Assembly (NCBI GenBank): GCA_016285515.1 | Contig: JAEEQW010000001.1 | Location: 1 to 64,000, forward strand | Direction of reading: 5' to 3' | Length of the DNA stretch: 64,000 nucleotides | Origin: Bacteroidales bacterium | GTDB lineage: Bacteria; Bacteroidota; Bacteroidia; Bacteroidales; BM520 | Shown here: positions 1-9,139 of the stretch, piece after piece | How positions within the stretch are numbered: the stretch's first letter is position 1 | How the letters are laid out: each line of letters opens with the position of its first letter | Translations under genes and position numbers: made by a program | The notes under the pieces: model-generated | The model's database searches: none | Seen by the model: the letters and a program-made list of their open reading frames with translations, nothing else | Told to the model about the DNA's origin: nothing

Positions 1-150
1 GATAGTTTCGGCGAGACAGCGAAGGCGCTTGAAGCGATAGTCGGATACCGTGATTTCTTGATTCAGTATGCCAAGGACACTAGACAAAACTTTGACGATG
101 AGATTGAGAGTTTAGAAGATTTGATCAAAGAATTAAGAAGTGAAAACTAA
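1..150 (+). CDS. C-terminal end of an unknown protein, cut by the window edge
   Basis: Frame 1 is open from the first base and ends with TAA at 148-150, giving 49 residues of a longer protein. The tail is strongly charged and helical (for example DEIESLEDLIKELRSEN) and looks like a coiled coil. No domain can be recognised and no function is proposed. The start lies outside the window. Confidence 0.6.
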   Translation, partial: DSFGETAKALEAIVGYRDFLIQYAKDTRQNFDDEIESLEDLIKELRSEN

Positions 151-156
151 GAAGCG

Positions 157-415
157 ATGAAGAGGATGGACGGGGTCTTCTCAATTGTCCCGAGTTTCGA
201 AGGGACCTTTGGGAAATATTAAGGCGGATTGAGCCAACTCGTTGTCGGATAATGCTTTGAAGGTTTACACTGATAATGAGTATGCTGCGCAAACTCAACT
301 GCGTTTCAGCAACTTTAAGACAGTTGAGGAGCGTTATCCCGAAACCATTGCCGCTCAAATCGTACGAGGGCATTGTGACAAGTATATTGATTACTATGCG
401 GAAAGAATAGAGTGA
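157..415 (+). pseudogene. Decayed coding remnant of unknown family
   Basis: A 21-codon reading frame starts with ATG at 157 and stops at 222. After an in-frame TGA at 230-232, another frame runs open to TGA at 413-415. It reads like protein (...RFSNFKTVEERYPETIAAQ... and ...DKYIDYYAERIE) but has no start codon and is broken upstream. I infer a gene fragment left behind by deletion. The family is not recognised. The fragment lies between the truncated gene at the edge and the promoter of the next operon. Confidence 0.35.
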
Positions 416-475
416 GAAGACAGACCTGTCGTGAGGCGAACACACCATTTTTTTCAATTTAAATAATATTAACTC

Positions 476-506
476 TTGTTAGAGTCAAAATGTATGCTTA
501 AATTTG
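476..506 (+). promoter_or_regulatory. Bacteroidota-type promoter of the leader RNA and stress operon
   Basis: A -7 box TAAATTTG lies at 499-506 with a TTG -33 element at 476-478, about 20 bases apart, matching the TTTG/TAnnTTTG promoter class of Bacteroidota. Transcription would start near 513, making an RNA leader of about 310 bases before the ATG at 829. Confidence 0.6.
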
Positions 507-577
507 CAGCCAAAATCAAGTATTAACATTATAAACAAATAACGGCCAAAATAAGATAATATAAACAGACATAATAG

Positions 578-751
578 ATAGCGTTAGTAGCTATCCTTGA
601 CCTTCAATTTCCACAACGTCCTCAATAATGAGGACAAAACACATCAAGGATAAGTTGCGAAGCGTCGTGTGGCACGGCGTGGAATGACTTGTTAGATGTG
701 TGGGCGTGGAAACCCGAAGGTCAAGCAAGGATCAAGTTCCACGCTTTTTTT
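578..751 (+). ncRNA. Structured leader RNA A with switch-like alternative pairings and a terminator-like end
   Basis: Seen directly: a short hairpin ATAGC/GCTAT (about 578-594); TATCCTTGA (592-600) exactly complementary to TCAAGGATA (644-652); a perfect hairpin GTCCTC-AATAAT-GAGGAC (618-635); CTTGACCTTC (596-605) exactly complementary to GAAGGTCAAG (716-725); and a terminator-like stem GCGTGGAA/TTCCACGC followed by seven T at about 744-750. The pairings of 592-600 and 596-605 share bases, so they exclude each other. The second would place its partner inside the terminator loop. This is the layout of an attenuator or riboswitch, or of an independent small RNA. No known family is recognised. 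A diverged second copy with the same plan lies at 30085-30250. The operon starts about 78 bases further on. Confidence 0.5.
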
Positions 752-828
752 ATGTCCTTTTGCAAGCCTTGCAAAAAGTAAACGAGATAACGAAAACCCA
801 GTACTTTTGAAAACATAATACAAAGATT

Positions 829-2868
829 ATGAAGAAATACTTTTTTGCCATAGTCCTCCTAATTTGCACCCAACTCTCCGCACAAAATGTCAAACGCCCG
901 GATTCCTACTATTTTAATCGTGGACTGGAGTGTCTGAATGAAGGAAAAGACTCAGATGCCTACGATTATTTTACAAACGAGGTCAACGACAATCCCAATA
1001 ATGGATACGCTTATCTTTGGATGGGATACATTCTCTACAACAACGAGTTATATGGTGACGGCTTGGCTATGATAGAAAAGGCTCAAAAGCTCATACCTTC
1101 AAAAGACAAGGAATACCTTTCAGTCTCTTTCCAAATAAAAGGCGACATCTACCAAAATATAGAAGAGTTTGACAAAGCAATAGACAACTACTCAAAAGCC
1201 ATAAAGACCGATCCATCAAATAGCACTGCCTATCAAGACAGAGCTGATTTACACTATCAGTTAATGCATTATGAATTAGCCGACAAAGACTACGACAAAT
1301 TGATAGAGCTAGAACCCAACGAATACTATGGCTACATGGGAAAAGGTCGCAATGCCAACGCACAACAAAAATATGGCGAGGCCATCCAGCAGTTTGATTA
1401 TGTCATCAAACTTCATGGGAAGGATTACTTTAAGAGTTACGCTTTCCGGGCTGAATCATACATAGGGCTAATGCAGTATGAGAAGGCTGCTGATGACATC
1501 ATTACAGCATTGGCTGGCAACGGGGATGACAAAGCATTTTATCTGATGCAAACAGTCATGGTTGACTCCGCACTGATGACCATGGTCTCGAAACTGAAAA
1601 TCCAGCAACTGAAAGAACCTTCCAGAGCAATATGGCCGTATTGTTTAGGGGTGGTTTATGAGGCTTCGGAAAACTATATCAAGGCTATTGAAAATTATAG
1701 CAAATCGAACTCAATCGATCCTTCTGCTATCACCAGTAATCGCATCTCGACTTGTTTTATGGAAATCGGTGACTACCCACATGCTTTGAAAAATGTTGAA
1801 GATGCCATTGCCATGGATTCCGAAGATATTATGTACAAACTGAACAAAGCCGACTTGGAATATGAGAGTGGTGATATAAGCAACGCTATCAAAGACATTA
1901 CCACATGTATTGAAGCCATACCGGAGTATTTCTATCTTTACTATCGTAGGGGCTTTTACGAAGATAACGCCTTGTTGACCGATGATGCCATCGAGGACTA
2001 CTCCACTTCAATTCTCCTCAATCCAGACTACTTTTACGCTTTTCTTGGTCGTGGCGATATGTATATGAAGAAGGGAATGTCGAAAGAGGCTATGAGCGAC
2101 TATCGTCAGGTGGTTGCAAAAGACACAGTACCGTCTGATGCCTCATGCGCCCAGTATGCTTATTTGGCATTGGGTGAAAGAAGCAAAGCCATTGAATACA
2201 ACCAAAAGGTCTTGGATTCATTCCCTGATAATGCTGGATGCTATTATGATGCGGCCTGCCTATATGCTCTTTTGGGTGAAATTCAACAGTCGCTTGATTA
2301 TTTGAGGATGTCATTCGAAAGGGGTTATCATCGTTTTGCTCATTTGGAAAAAGACGATGATTTGGATGCCGTGCGTCAAACACAGACCTATAAGGATTTG
2401 GTAGCCGAATACAAAACCAAGATTCAATACGCTGACATTGGTGAAAACGCTCAGCATGAAGAAGTGACTGTTGAAATACCCTTAGTCAAAACTGGAGGTG
2501 TTACTGAAGTGGAATGTAATATTAATGGACTGCCTTTGCATTTTGTGTTTGATACAGGAGCGAGCGATGTCACGATGTCAATGGTTGAAGCTACATTTAT
2601 GTTGAAGAACAAATACTTATCGCCATTAGATATTGTTGGAAAACAGAACTATCTTACTGCCGACGGAAACGTAAGCGAAGGCACCGTCATCAACCTGAAG
2701 TCGGTAAAGATTGGCGACTTGGAGCTGACCAATGTCCGAGCTTCGGTGGTGAAAAGCCAGAATGCGCCGTTATTGCTTGGACAAAGCGTGTTGGGCAGGC
2801 TGGGAAAGTTTGAGATTGACAACGAGAAGAGGGTGATTAGGATTACTTATTCGAAAACAACCAATTAG
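829..2868 (+). CDS. Secreted TPR protein with a C-terminal retropepsin-like aspartic protease domain
   Basis: This 679-residue protein begins with a signal peptide (about residues 1-19, ending ...CTQLSAQ). Residues 25-530 are a run of TPR repeats, recognisable by alternating helices such as 'AIDNYSKAIKTDPSNSTAYQ'. The last 130 residues form a retropepsin-type domain: the catalytic motif LHFVFDTGASDVTMS has the DTG/A signature and LLLGQSVLGRLG is the typical second conserved block. Such single-copy domains work as homodimers (family knowledge). The protein should act in the periplasm or on the cell surface, with the TPRs presenting partners or substrates. It is the first gene of the stress operon, directly behind leader RNA A. 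The combination with a downstream Hsp70/AAA+ set is unusual. The protease call rests on the motif; substrates are unknown. Confidence 0.85.
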   Translation: MKKYFFAIVLLICTQLSAQNVKRPDSYYFNRGLECLNEGKDSDAYDYFTNEVNDNPNNGYAYLWMGYILYNNELYGDGLAMIEKAQKLIPSKDKEYLSVSFQIKGDIYQNIEEFDKAIDNYSKAIKTDPSNSTAYQDRADLHYQLMHYELADKDYDKLIELEPNEYYGYMGKGRNANAQQKYGEAIQQFDYVIKLHGKDYFKSYAFRAESYIGLMQYEKAADDIITALAGNGDDKAFYLMQTVMVDSALMTMVSKLKIQQLKEPSRAIWPYCLGVVYEASENYIKAIENYSKSNSIDPSAITSNRISTCFMEIGDYPHALKNVEDAIAMDSEDIMYKLNKADLEYESGDISNAIKDITTCIEAIPEYFYLYYRRGFYEDNALLTDDAIEDYSTSILLNPDYFYAFLGRGDMYMKKGMSKEAMSDYRQVVAKDTVPSDASCAQYAYLALGERSKAIEYNQKVLDSFPDNAGCYYDAACLYALLGEIQQSLDYLRMSFERGYHRFAHLEKDDDLDAVRQTQTYKDLVAEYKTKIQYADIGENAQHEEVTVEIPLVKTGGVTEVECNINGLPLHFVFDTGASDVTMSMVEATFMLKNKYLSPLDIVGKQNYLTADGNVSEGTVINLKSVKIGDLELTNVRASVVKSQNAPLLLGQSVLGRLGKFEIDNEKRVIRITYSKTTN

Positions 2869-2891
2869 TAAAATCACATAATAAAATAAAG

Positions 2892-2999
2892 ATGGAACAA
2901 ATGCAACAGTCTGATAGTGCCAATGGTGAGAATAATGATGTCATCGAAAGTAAATCTGTAAAAATGTACATTCAAAATCCGCATATTTTTCAAGAATAA
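2892..2999 (+). CDS. Small hypothetical protein (35 aa) between operon genes
   Basis: An ATG at 2892 opens a 35-codon frame ending in TAA at 2997-2999. It sits in the 146-base gap between the TPR-protease gene and the next gene, and ends 15 bases before the next ATG. The first part is polar (Gln, Asn, Ser, Glu) and the end is basic/aromatic. No family is recognised. It may be a real microprotein, or the frame may simply be part of the spacer. A weak purine-rich stretch (AAATAAAG) precedes the start. Confidence 0.35.
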   Translation: MEQMQQSDSANGENNDVIESKSVKMYIQNPHIFQE

Positions 3000-3014
3000 G
3001 ATAATAACCACATT

Positions 3015-4871
3015 ATGGATATAATTACCACCAATCCCTTCCGAATCTTAGGTGTTTATTCCAACGCCAAATCTGCTGAAATTGTGTCGAATTGTGATGA
3101 TATGGAAGCATACATCAGCATTGGGCAAACAATCGGTTTTGATTTGGATTTGAACAACTTAATGCCGAATGTAGTTCGTTCAGTTGATTCGGTTGATAAT
3201 GCAAAAAAACGAATTAACCTTCCTAAAGATAAATTGAAATATGCACTGTTTTGGTTTTTCAAGGACTCTTCATCAGCTCATGCATTGTGTCATCTTAAGA
3301 AAGGTGATTTTGATAGTGCAAATAGTGTCTTTGAAATAGAAGACACTTTCTCTACTCTTATAAATCAAGCTGTGGTGGCGATGATACGGGACGATTTAGA
3401 AACAGCTATTTCGTACACCACAGAAATGATTCATGACGATGAACTCCGCACTGCATTTGTAAGTGCCATTTGCGGTAGTACCTTTTTGATTAGTGAGGAT
3501 GAAATGGCACATCTGTATATAGACACGCTGTTGGAAGAGAATAACGTATCGGATTTGATGAATCTGTTCCAAAACAATGGCACCTCGGAGGACGATGACG
3601 ATTATCTAAGAGAAAAAGCTATTGGCGAGCCTATCTCAAGAATCAACTCGGAAATTGCCAAAGCCAAGGCAGTAAAGCGTGATGATGCGGAGGCCAATTA
3701 CAAGGCTGGTATAGCACTGATGAATAATACTAAGAACGACTTGGCAAAGGTGAAAAGTATGCTCGGCACATCCGACATGAAATACCAAATGCTTGCCGAC
3801 GATTTGGCCAAGACCATTTTGCAGTGTGGTATTAACTATTATAATAACACTAATGATGATGATGACATTGAAAATGCACTTGCAATCCAAAAATATGCCA
3901 GCAAAATTGCTGTGGGAAAGATGTGCAAAGACAGATGCAGTCAAAATGTTGCCATTCTTGAAAAGAAAAAGAAAGAATTGCCTCCAATTGTGGTTAAAGT
4001 ACACGATGCAGCAATAAATGCCAGCATTTCAAACAGGATAGTAATAGGAGGACAAACTATTGACAATGCCATTGCGATGATGAAAGAATGTGCTCCCCAT
4101 ATTGTTGCAATAAAAGAGTATCCGGAATTACGCGAATATTACCTTAATATTTCTACTCAAGTTGTAAATGCTGCTTTGTCGAGTGTTATCAAGGAGCATA
4201 ACGATACGTTAGAACGATTTGACAACATCTCTACTTCTTCAGCACTTTCTGCCGTAATGGAAATGCTAAAAAAAGCATGGAAGGCCACGTTAATGATGGA
4301 CAAGTTTGATTTAGTCAGTGACTTTAAGAATGGTAGGTATGCAAAAAATCGAATTGCGTTGAGAAACATGTGCGAAAAAGTGTTAGGTGGATATGGGTTA
4401 CCATCAATATCAGATTTGGACTTTGATCTTCGCACAGAAAAGGAATTGTTTGACAGCTGTAAAAATGCGGCAGACTTTAAAAAGTATATGGATCGGTATC
4501 CCCAAGGCAATTTTTATAGTCAAGCTAAAACGCAATACCAAAATTTACATGCGGCAGAAGAAGAGCGTAAATGGAAAGAACAACAGGCGAAGGAATCTGA
4601 AAATATGATGTATAATGCATGCAAATCCATAAGAGAATATAAAGATTATTTGAAGAAATACCCTAATGGACGATACAAATGGGAAGCTAAACATCAGATA
4701 CAGGAACTAAAAGAAAAAAACAGAAAAGCAGGTTGTACCATTGCAATTATTGCATTGATTCTTGTTGGTGGTATCATTGGTACAATAATAGATAATAGTG
4801 GAAAAGGTTTTTTAATTGGATGTGGAATTGCTATAGTTTTTCTTTTTTCTAGTTTGTTAAAATCACTATAA
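3015..4871 (+). CDS. Large helical membrane protein with a J-domain-like N-terminus
   Basis: The 618-residue product starts with NPFRILGV, followed by helices and an LPKDKLKYALFWF block. This pattern is typical of DnaJ-like N-terminal regions in Hsp70-linked operons. No HPD tripeptide, the motif J-domains need to stimulate Hsp70 ATPase, is visible, so this would be a degenerate J-like domain. The middle (about 70-430) is helical and TPR-like. Residues 450-550 carry two similar stretches of the type 'sCKnaadFKKYMDRYPQGnf' and 'cKSIREYKDYLKKYPNGRY'. The C-terminus has two hydrophobic segments (about 575-597 and 600-616), so the protein should be membrane anchored. It lies two genes before the Hsp70, as expected for a co-chaperone. 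The family is not named with certainty. Confidence 0.7.
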   Translation: MDIITTNPFRILGVYSNAKSAEIVSNCDDMEAYISIGQTIGFDLDLNNLMPNVVRSVDSVDNAKKRINLPKDKLKYALFWFFKDSSSAHALCHLKKGDFDSANSVFEIEDTFSTLINQAVVAMIRDDLETAISYTTEMIHDDELRTAFVSAICGSTFLISEDEMAHLYIDTLLEENNVSDLMNLFQNNGTSEDDDDYLREKAIGEPISRINSEIAKAKAVKRDDAEANYKAGIALMNNTKNDLAKVKSMLGTSDMKYQMLADDLAKTILQCGINYYNNTNDDDDIENALAIQKYASKIAVGKMCKDRCSQNVAILEKKKKELPPIVVKVHDAAINASISNRIVIGGQTIDNAIAMMKECAPHIVAIKEYPELREYYLNISTQVVNAALSSVIKEHNDTLERFDNISTSSALSAVMEMLKKAWKATLMMDKFDLVSDFKNGRYAKNRIALRNMCEKVLGGYGLPSISDLDFDLRTEKELFDSCKNAADFKKYMDRYPQGNFYSQAKTQYQNLHAAEEERKWKEQQAKESENMMYNACKSIREYKDYLKKYPNGRYKWEAKHQIQELKEKNRKAGCTIAIIALILVGGIIGTIIDNSGKGFLIGCGIAIVFLFSSLLKSL

Positions 4872-4884
4872 ATTATATTTGAGT

Positions 4885-5799
4885 ATGTTAAAAAGAAGTA
4901 GTATTCTAATTTGTATGCTGTTCGCTTTTGGATGGGCAACTGCACAAAACTTTGATAGTCTGCGGCAAATCCAAATCTCTGCACTTGAACAGAAAGTGCA
5001 AAATATGAAACAACAAAACACTGCTTTTTCTGGTCAATTGAAAGAATTGAAATCGCAATTTGCTTTGCTTGCATCAGAAAATGAATCTTTCAAATTGGCC
5101 TTGCAGCAAAAGCAACAAACCATTGACATGCTGTCTGAGATGGTTGCCCGTAATTCCGAAAACATTCAGGCAACGGCAGATTCATTAGGCATCAGGCTGC
5201 AAACCACTGATGAGGCCGTCTCGCAAAATGCCGACAGCCTCAAGGCAAAAACCATTTGGGGTGTTGTTGCCTTTATTCTCGCGTTAATGGTTTCTGCTGT
5301 CGTTTGGATGCTTCATAGTAAAGGACAAAAAATATCTGATGACAAGATTGCCTCGCTGAAAAAGCAGGCTGACGAGTTGAACGAAAAGATAGTAAGCCAG
5401 TTCAGCAGTGAAATGAGTGAATTGCAAAAGATTGGCGATGCATTGAAGAACTCCAATGCCAACACAACCGCAGAGCCAGACCATTCTTTGGTGAAAACAC
5501 TTGCCGACCGTATCACGTTCATGGAAATGACGCTTTACAGAATGGATGTTTCCGTCAAGGGTCACAAGCAACTATCAAAATCCATTGCCCAGATGAAAGA
5601 CAACCTTTTAGCAAATGGATACGAAATTGTTGATATGCTTGGCAAAGAGTATAATGATGGCATGAGGGTTACAGCCAATTTTATTGAAGATGAAGAAATT
5701 GAGACGGGCAAACAGATAATAACAGGCATCGTTAAGCCTCAAATCAATTATAAAGGTGTAATGATTCAGTCGGCACAAATAACAGTAAGTCAAAATTAA
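4885..5799 (+). CDS. Coiled-coil membrane protein with signal sequence
   Basis: The ATG at 4885 is preferred over an upstream TTG in the same frame, and gives 304 residues. The protein begins with a cleavable-looking signal (ending ...GWATAQ). It has a long Gln/Leu/Lys-rich coiled coil (about 30-105), one transmembrane helix (about 123-145, WGVVAFILALMVSAVVWML), a second coiled-coil region and a small C-terminal domain. The start is 14 bases after the previous stop, and the Hsp70 gene follows after 16 bases, so it is clearly co-transcribed. No catalytic motif is seen. A structural or sensor role that ties the chaperone set to the envelope is inferred from context only. Confidence 0.7.
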   Translation: MLKRSSILICMLFAFGWATAQNFDSLRQIQISALEQKVQNMKQQNTAFSGQLKELKSQFALLASENESFKLALQQKQQTIDMLSEMVARNSENIQATADSLGIRLQTTDEAVSQNADSLKAKTIWGVVAFILALMVSAVVWMLHSKGQKISDDKIASLKKQADELNEKIVSQFSSEMSELQKIGDALKNSNANTTAEPDHSLVKTLADRITFMEMTLYRMDVSVKGHKQLSKSIAQMKDNLLANGYEIVDMLGKEYNDGMRVTANFIEDEEIETGKQIITGIVKPQINYKGVMIQSAQITVSQN

Positions 5800-5815
5800 A
5801 ATAAAGAAAAATAAT

Positions 5816-8320
5816 ATGGCACAAGTTAAAATGAAATACGGAATTGATCTTGGTACAACCAATTCCGCCATCTGCAAGATGGAAAATGGAGAACCAAATG
5901 TCAAAAAGGCAGACGATTTGAAAGATACTATGGCATCGTGCGTGTCTTTTACGAAAAAACAAGTGATAAAAGTTGGAACGAGTGCTTATAATGACTTACG
6001 TCAAGATAAATCAAGGGCAACTAAGAAATGGGCAACAGGAAACGAGAATGTTTTCCTTGAGTTTAAGCGTACAATGGGACTTGATACGAAATATTCAAGT
6101 TCCAACATGGGACGTGATTATAGTTCGGAAGAACTTTCAGCTGAAGTATTAAAAGCCTTGAAATCTTTTGTTTCTGAAGACAATGTCAATGCTGCTGTTA
6201 TTACAATACCCGCAAAATTTAAGACAGACCAGATTGCGGCCACAAAACGAGCTGCTACATTAGCTGGTATTGAACATTGTGAATTGTTGCAAGAACCTAT
6301 TGCTGCAGCCATGGCATACGGACTAAGTGTGGAAAACAAAAATGGTTATTGGCTTGTATTCGACTTTGGTGGTGGAACTTTCGATGCGGCACTCCTGCGA
6401 GTTGAAGATGGCGTGATGCAAGTTTTTGATACCGATGGTGATAATTACCTGGGTGGAAAGAATTTGGACTATGCGGTTGTGGATGAAATTATTATTCCTT
6501 ATTTGAAAGAAAATTACACAATCGATAATATTCTTGCTGACAATACGAAAAAGCAGATTTTGCGCGATGCCATGAAATTCTATGCGGAACAAGCGAAAAA
6601 CCAACTTTCTTTCAAAGACAAATGCGATGTAACATCCCAACTTGACGAATTTGGCACAGACGATGACGGCAATGACATAGAGTTGGACATGATTATTACC
6701 CAGGAACAATTGAAATCTGTTTTCCAACCAATATTCCAGAAAGCGGTTAATATTTGTAAGGATTTGCTTAAACGTAATAACTTGAATGGTTCACAATTGG
6801 ATTCATTGATTTTAGTAGGTGGACCCACTCATTCGCCTATTGTTCGTCAGATGTTGAAAGAGCAGATAACACCCAATGTGGATACCGGCATAGATCCGAT
6901 GACGGCGGTGGCAAAAGGTGCGGTTTTGTTTGCTTCCACTATTGATAGCGAAGCAAAAGATAACGTGAAAGTTGGAACAATTCTATTGGATATTAAATAC
7001 AAGTCAACAGCGGTAAAAAACGATGCTCCTGTTTCACTTATGCTTGCTCCCAATCAGAAAGATATCCCTTCAAAACTCTATGTGGAAATTGTTCGTGGCG
7101 ATAAGGCATGGTCGAGTGGCAAAATGGAGATTGGCAAAGGTGTTGTTGTCAAATGTAGTCTCAACGAAGGAAAGGCAAATGTTTTTTTAGTTAATGTTTA
7201 TGATGAGAAAGGAACATCGTATCCATGCTTCCCCAATGAAATTAATATCATTCAAGGAGTGAATGTAGGTGCGGCAGTGTTGCCATACCACATAGGTATA
7301 GAGGTGACGGATATGGAACAGGATAAGCAAGTGTTTATCCCTTTGAAAGGATTGGAGAAGAACCAACAAATACCGGCGGTAGGTGTGCGTAATGGATTAA
7401 AAACTATGCGACAGCTACGCCCTGGTATGCCGGAAGACAAATTGGTCATTCCAATTTACCAAGGAGAAAACAATGCCGAAGGCACCAACGCCATTTACAA
7501 CGACCATGTGTTTGATGTGGAGATCACAGGCGACGATGTTCCACTTCTGGTGCCTCAAAACAGCGATATCGATATTACCATTAAAGTTGATCGTTCGCAG
7601 CTGTTGAAATTGGAAGCAACTTTTCCTTTAATTGGTGAGACTATCGAAAAGGAAGTAGATGTAAAATCACGTAAAGGTGTTGATGAATGGGATTTGAAGA
7701 ACCGTTTATGTGAGGCCAAACAAAAGATGGCAGCCCTCCGTTCAGCCAATTCTGTATCTCGATCGGAAATAGAAGATGCTGAAAAAATGTTAAATGATGT
7801 GGAGAGCCGATTTGACGGCGAAAAAAGTTCCGAGGACGGCAAGATGCACCTGTTGGCAGATTTACGCCGTGCATTTCTGAAAATGGAGGAAGTTGAAAAA
7901 CACCACGAATGGGACACCCTCGAAGCTGAGCTTCGTCAAGAGTTTAACCGTCTTGAACGGGCAAATAATGATTTAGGCAACAATCATGACCAAGAAGTAA
8001 ATGAGCTTCGTCGGCAAACTGACACTGTTATTCTCAGCCGTGATGTGAAAATGGGGCGTAAAGTGCTGAGGATGATAGAGGAAGTATTTTTCCAAGCAAC
8101 TTTCATCTATCAATTGATGAACTGTATAGATCATTATGATAAAAATTTTGGCAAATATGCTTGGAAAAACGCAAGTCAGGCACGGCAGTTACTAAATCAA
8201 GGACAAAGTATGATTGCAAGCGGTAACATCAACGAGCGTCAACTACACAGCATTTGCAAAGATGTGATAAGTTTATTGCCGGAAGATGAAAGAAATTCAG
8301 GACCTGGCTTAGGAATGTAA
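5816..8320 (+). CDS. Hsp70 (DnaK-like) chaperone with an unusual C-terminal half
   Basis: The 834-residue protein has all the hallmarks of an Hsp70 nucleotide-binding domain: phosphate-1 loop IDLGTTNSAICKMENG (residues about 7-22), the AAAMAYGL block after QEPI, phosphate-2 VFDFGGGTFDAALL, and adenosine motif LILVGGPTHSP. The first 385 residues are therefore an actin-like ATPase. Residues about 390-620 are a beta-rich region in the place of the substrate-binding domain but strongly diverged from DnaK. The last 200 residues are a long helical/coiled-coil extension. It is larger than DnaK (about 640) and not in a dnaK-dnaJ-grpE setting, so it is a specialised paralogue. The neighbouring J-like, AAA+ and TerB genes suggest a dedicated chaperone machine. 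Confidence 0.95.
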   Translation: MAQVKMKYGIDLGTTNSAICKMENGEPNVKKADDLKDTMASCVSFTKKQVIKVGTSAYNDLRQDKSRATKKWATGNENVFLEFKRTMGLDTKYSSSNMGRDYSSEELSAEVLKALKSFVSEDNVNAAVITIPAKFKTDQIAATKRAATLAGIEHCELLQEPIAAAMAYGLSVENKNGYWLVFDFGGGTFDAALLRVEDGVMQVFDTDGDNYLGGKNLDYAVVDEIIIPYLKENYTIDNILADNTKKQILRDAMKFYAEQAKNQLSFKDKCDVTSQLDEFGTDDDGNDIELDMIITQEQLKSVFQPIFQKAVNICKDLLKRNNLNGSQLDSLILVGGPTHSPIVRQMLKEQITPNVDTGIDPMTAVAKGAVLFASTIDSEAKDNVKVGTILLDIKYKSTAVKNDAPVSLMLAPNQKDIPSKLYVEIVRGDKAWSSGKMEIGKGVVVKCSLNEGKANVFLVNVYDEKGTSYPCFPNEINIIQGVNVGAAVLPYHIGIEVTDMEQDKQVFIPLKGLEKNQQIPAVGVRNGLKTMRQLRPGMPEDKLVIPIYQGENNAEGTNAIYNDHVFDVEITGDDVPLLVPQNSDIDITIKVDRSQLLKLEATFPLIGETIEKEVDVKSRKGVDEWDLKNRLCEAKQKMAALRSANSVSRSEIEDAEKMLNDVESRFDGEKSSEDGKMHLLADLRRAFLKMEEVEKHHEWDTLEAELRQEFNRLERANNDLGNNHDQEVNELRRQTDTVILSRDVKMGRKVLRMIEEVFFQATFIYQLMNCIDHYDKNFGKYAWKNASQARQLLNQGQSMIASGNINERQLHSICKDVISLLPEDERNSGPGLGM

Positions 8321-8321
8321 A

Positions 8322-8843
8322 ATGTTATTGAAATTATTAAGAGAAATGTTTGGCACTTTATTAAGTAAAATATGGGATTTGGTCATCCCTTGCTTTTCTC
8401 ATCCATACGTTGATATTGAACTTAGATCAGATGGATATGGGAAACGGAACAGAGGTTTGATTCCATCAAAAGAACCTGTTTATGTTTCAGAGGCTGTTTA
8501 TGATTATGATTTCCATTGGGATTTTGTCATGATTATTAAGAACAATTCAAATAAACCAGCATTTAATCTTGATATTAAAGATTTGCCAAACTTCTTTCAA
8601 ATAATAACGTCCTTGGACAGAACAGCTTCGTTACAACCGTATGAAAAAATAGAATTAAAATGCATCGTTCATCATTCTGAAATGATGAAAGGTGCTGATT
8701 CTGTTCAGGCACTAAAACCATTTCCGTATTTTACTGACAAAATACAAATTGTTCTTAGTTATCTGAATGAGCGACACAAACGATTTTACACGACTTTTTT
8801 ATATGATAAAAACGGACAAAAGAACGAATACAAAAAGAAATAA
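8322..8843 (+). CDS. Hypothetical protein (173 aa), probable beta-sandwich domain
   Basis: It starts one base after the Hsp70 stop, so it is translationally coupled. A hydrophobic amphipathic N-terminus (residues 1-27) is followed by alternating strands with features of an Ig-like or immunoglobulin-fold domain ('DFVMIIKNNSNKPAFNLDIKDLP'-type pattern, then a hydrophobic strand pair near 'IQIVLSYLN'). The C-terminus is basic. No family is recognised. It may bind membranes through its N-terminal helix. Confidence 0.65.
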   Translation: MLLKLLREMFGTLLSKIWDLVIPCFSHPYVDIELRSDGYGKRNRGLIPSKEPVYVSEAVYDYDFHWDFVMIIKNNSNKPAFNLDIKDLPNFFQIITSLDRTASLQPYEKIELKCIVHHSEMMKGADSVQALKPFPYFTDKIQIVLSYLNERHKRFYTTFLYDKNGQKNEYKKK

Positions 8844-8845
8844 AA

Positions 8846-9127
8846 ATGAAAAAATATTTGGAAATTGTGACCAATATTAAATATTGGTTAATAATCGGCT
8901 CAATAGGTGTATGGGTTATTGTACTCCAGAATTTTGGAGTATTTGGGAAAAAAACTCAAAAAGTATATGTCACTGGCGGTGATATCGATGCCGATGTGCG
9001 TGGCTATGTAAGTGTTGACAATACTGTTGATGTAAATATTGAGGCAGTTAATGGTTACAGAAATGCCTTTTATGGTCCAAGTTATGACGGAACTTATGAT
9101 GCGATACATGTTTATACAGGTAAATAG
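8846..9127 (+). CDS. Small single-pass membrane protein (93 aa)
   Basis: One hydrophobic helix (about residues 13-31, YWLIIGSIGVWVIVLQNFG) is followed by a polar, strand-rich C-terminal domain with Asp/Val/Gly. It starts two bases after the previous stop. The family is unknown. Its size and position suggest an accessory membrane subunit of the operon's complex. Confidence 0.6.
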   Translation: MKKYLEIVTNIKYWLIIGSIGVWVIVLQNFGVFGKKTQKVYVTGGDIDADVRGYVSVDNTVDVNIEAVNGYRNAFYGPSYDGTYDAIHVYTGK

Positions 9128-9139
9128 TTTAGTGATTTT

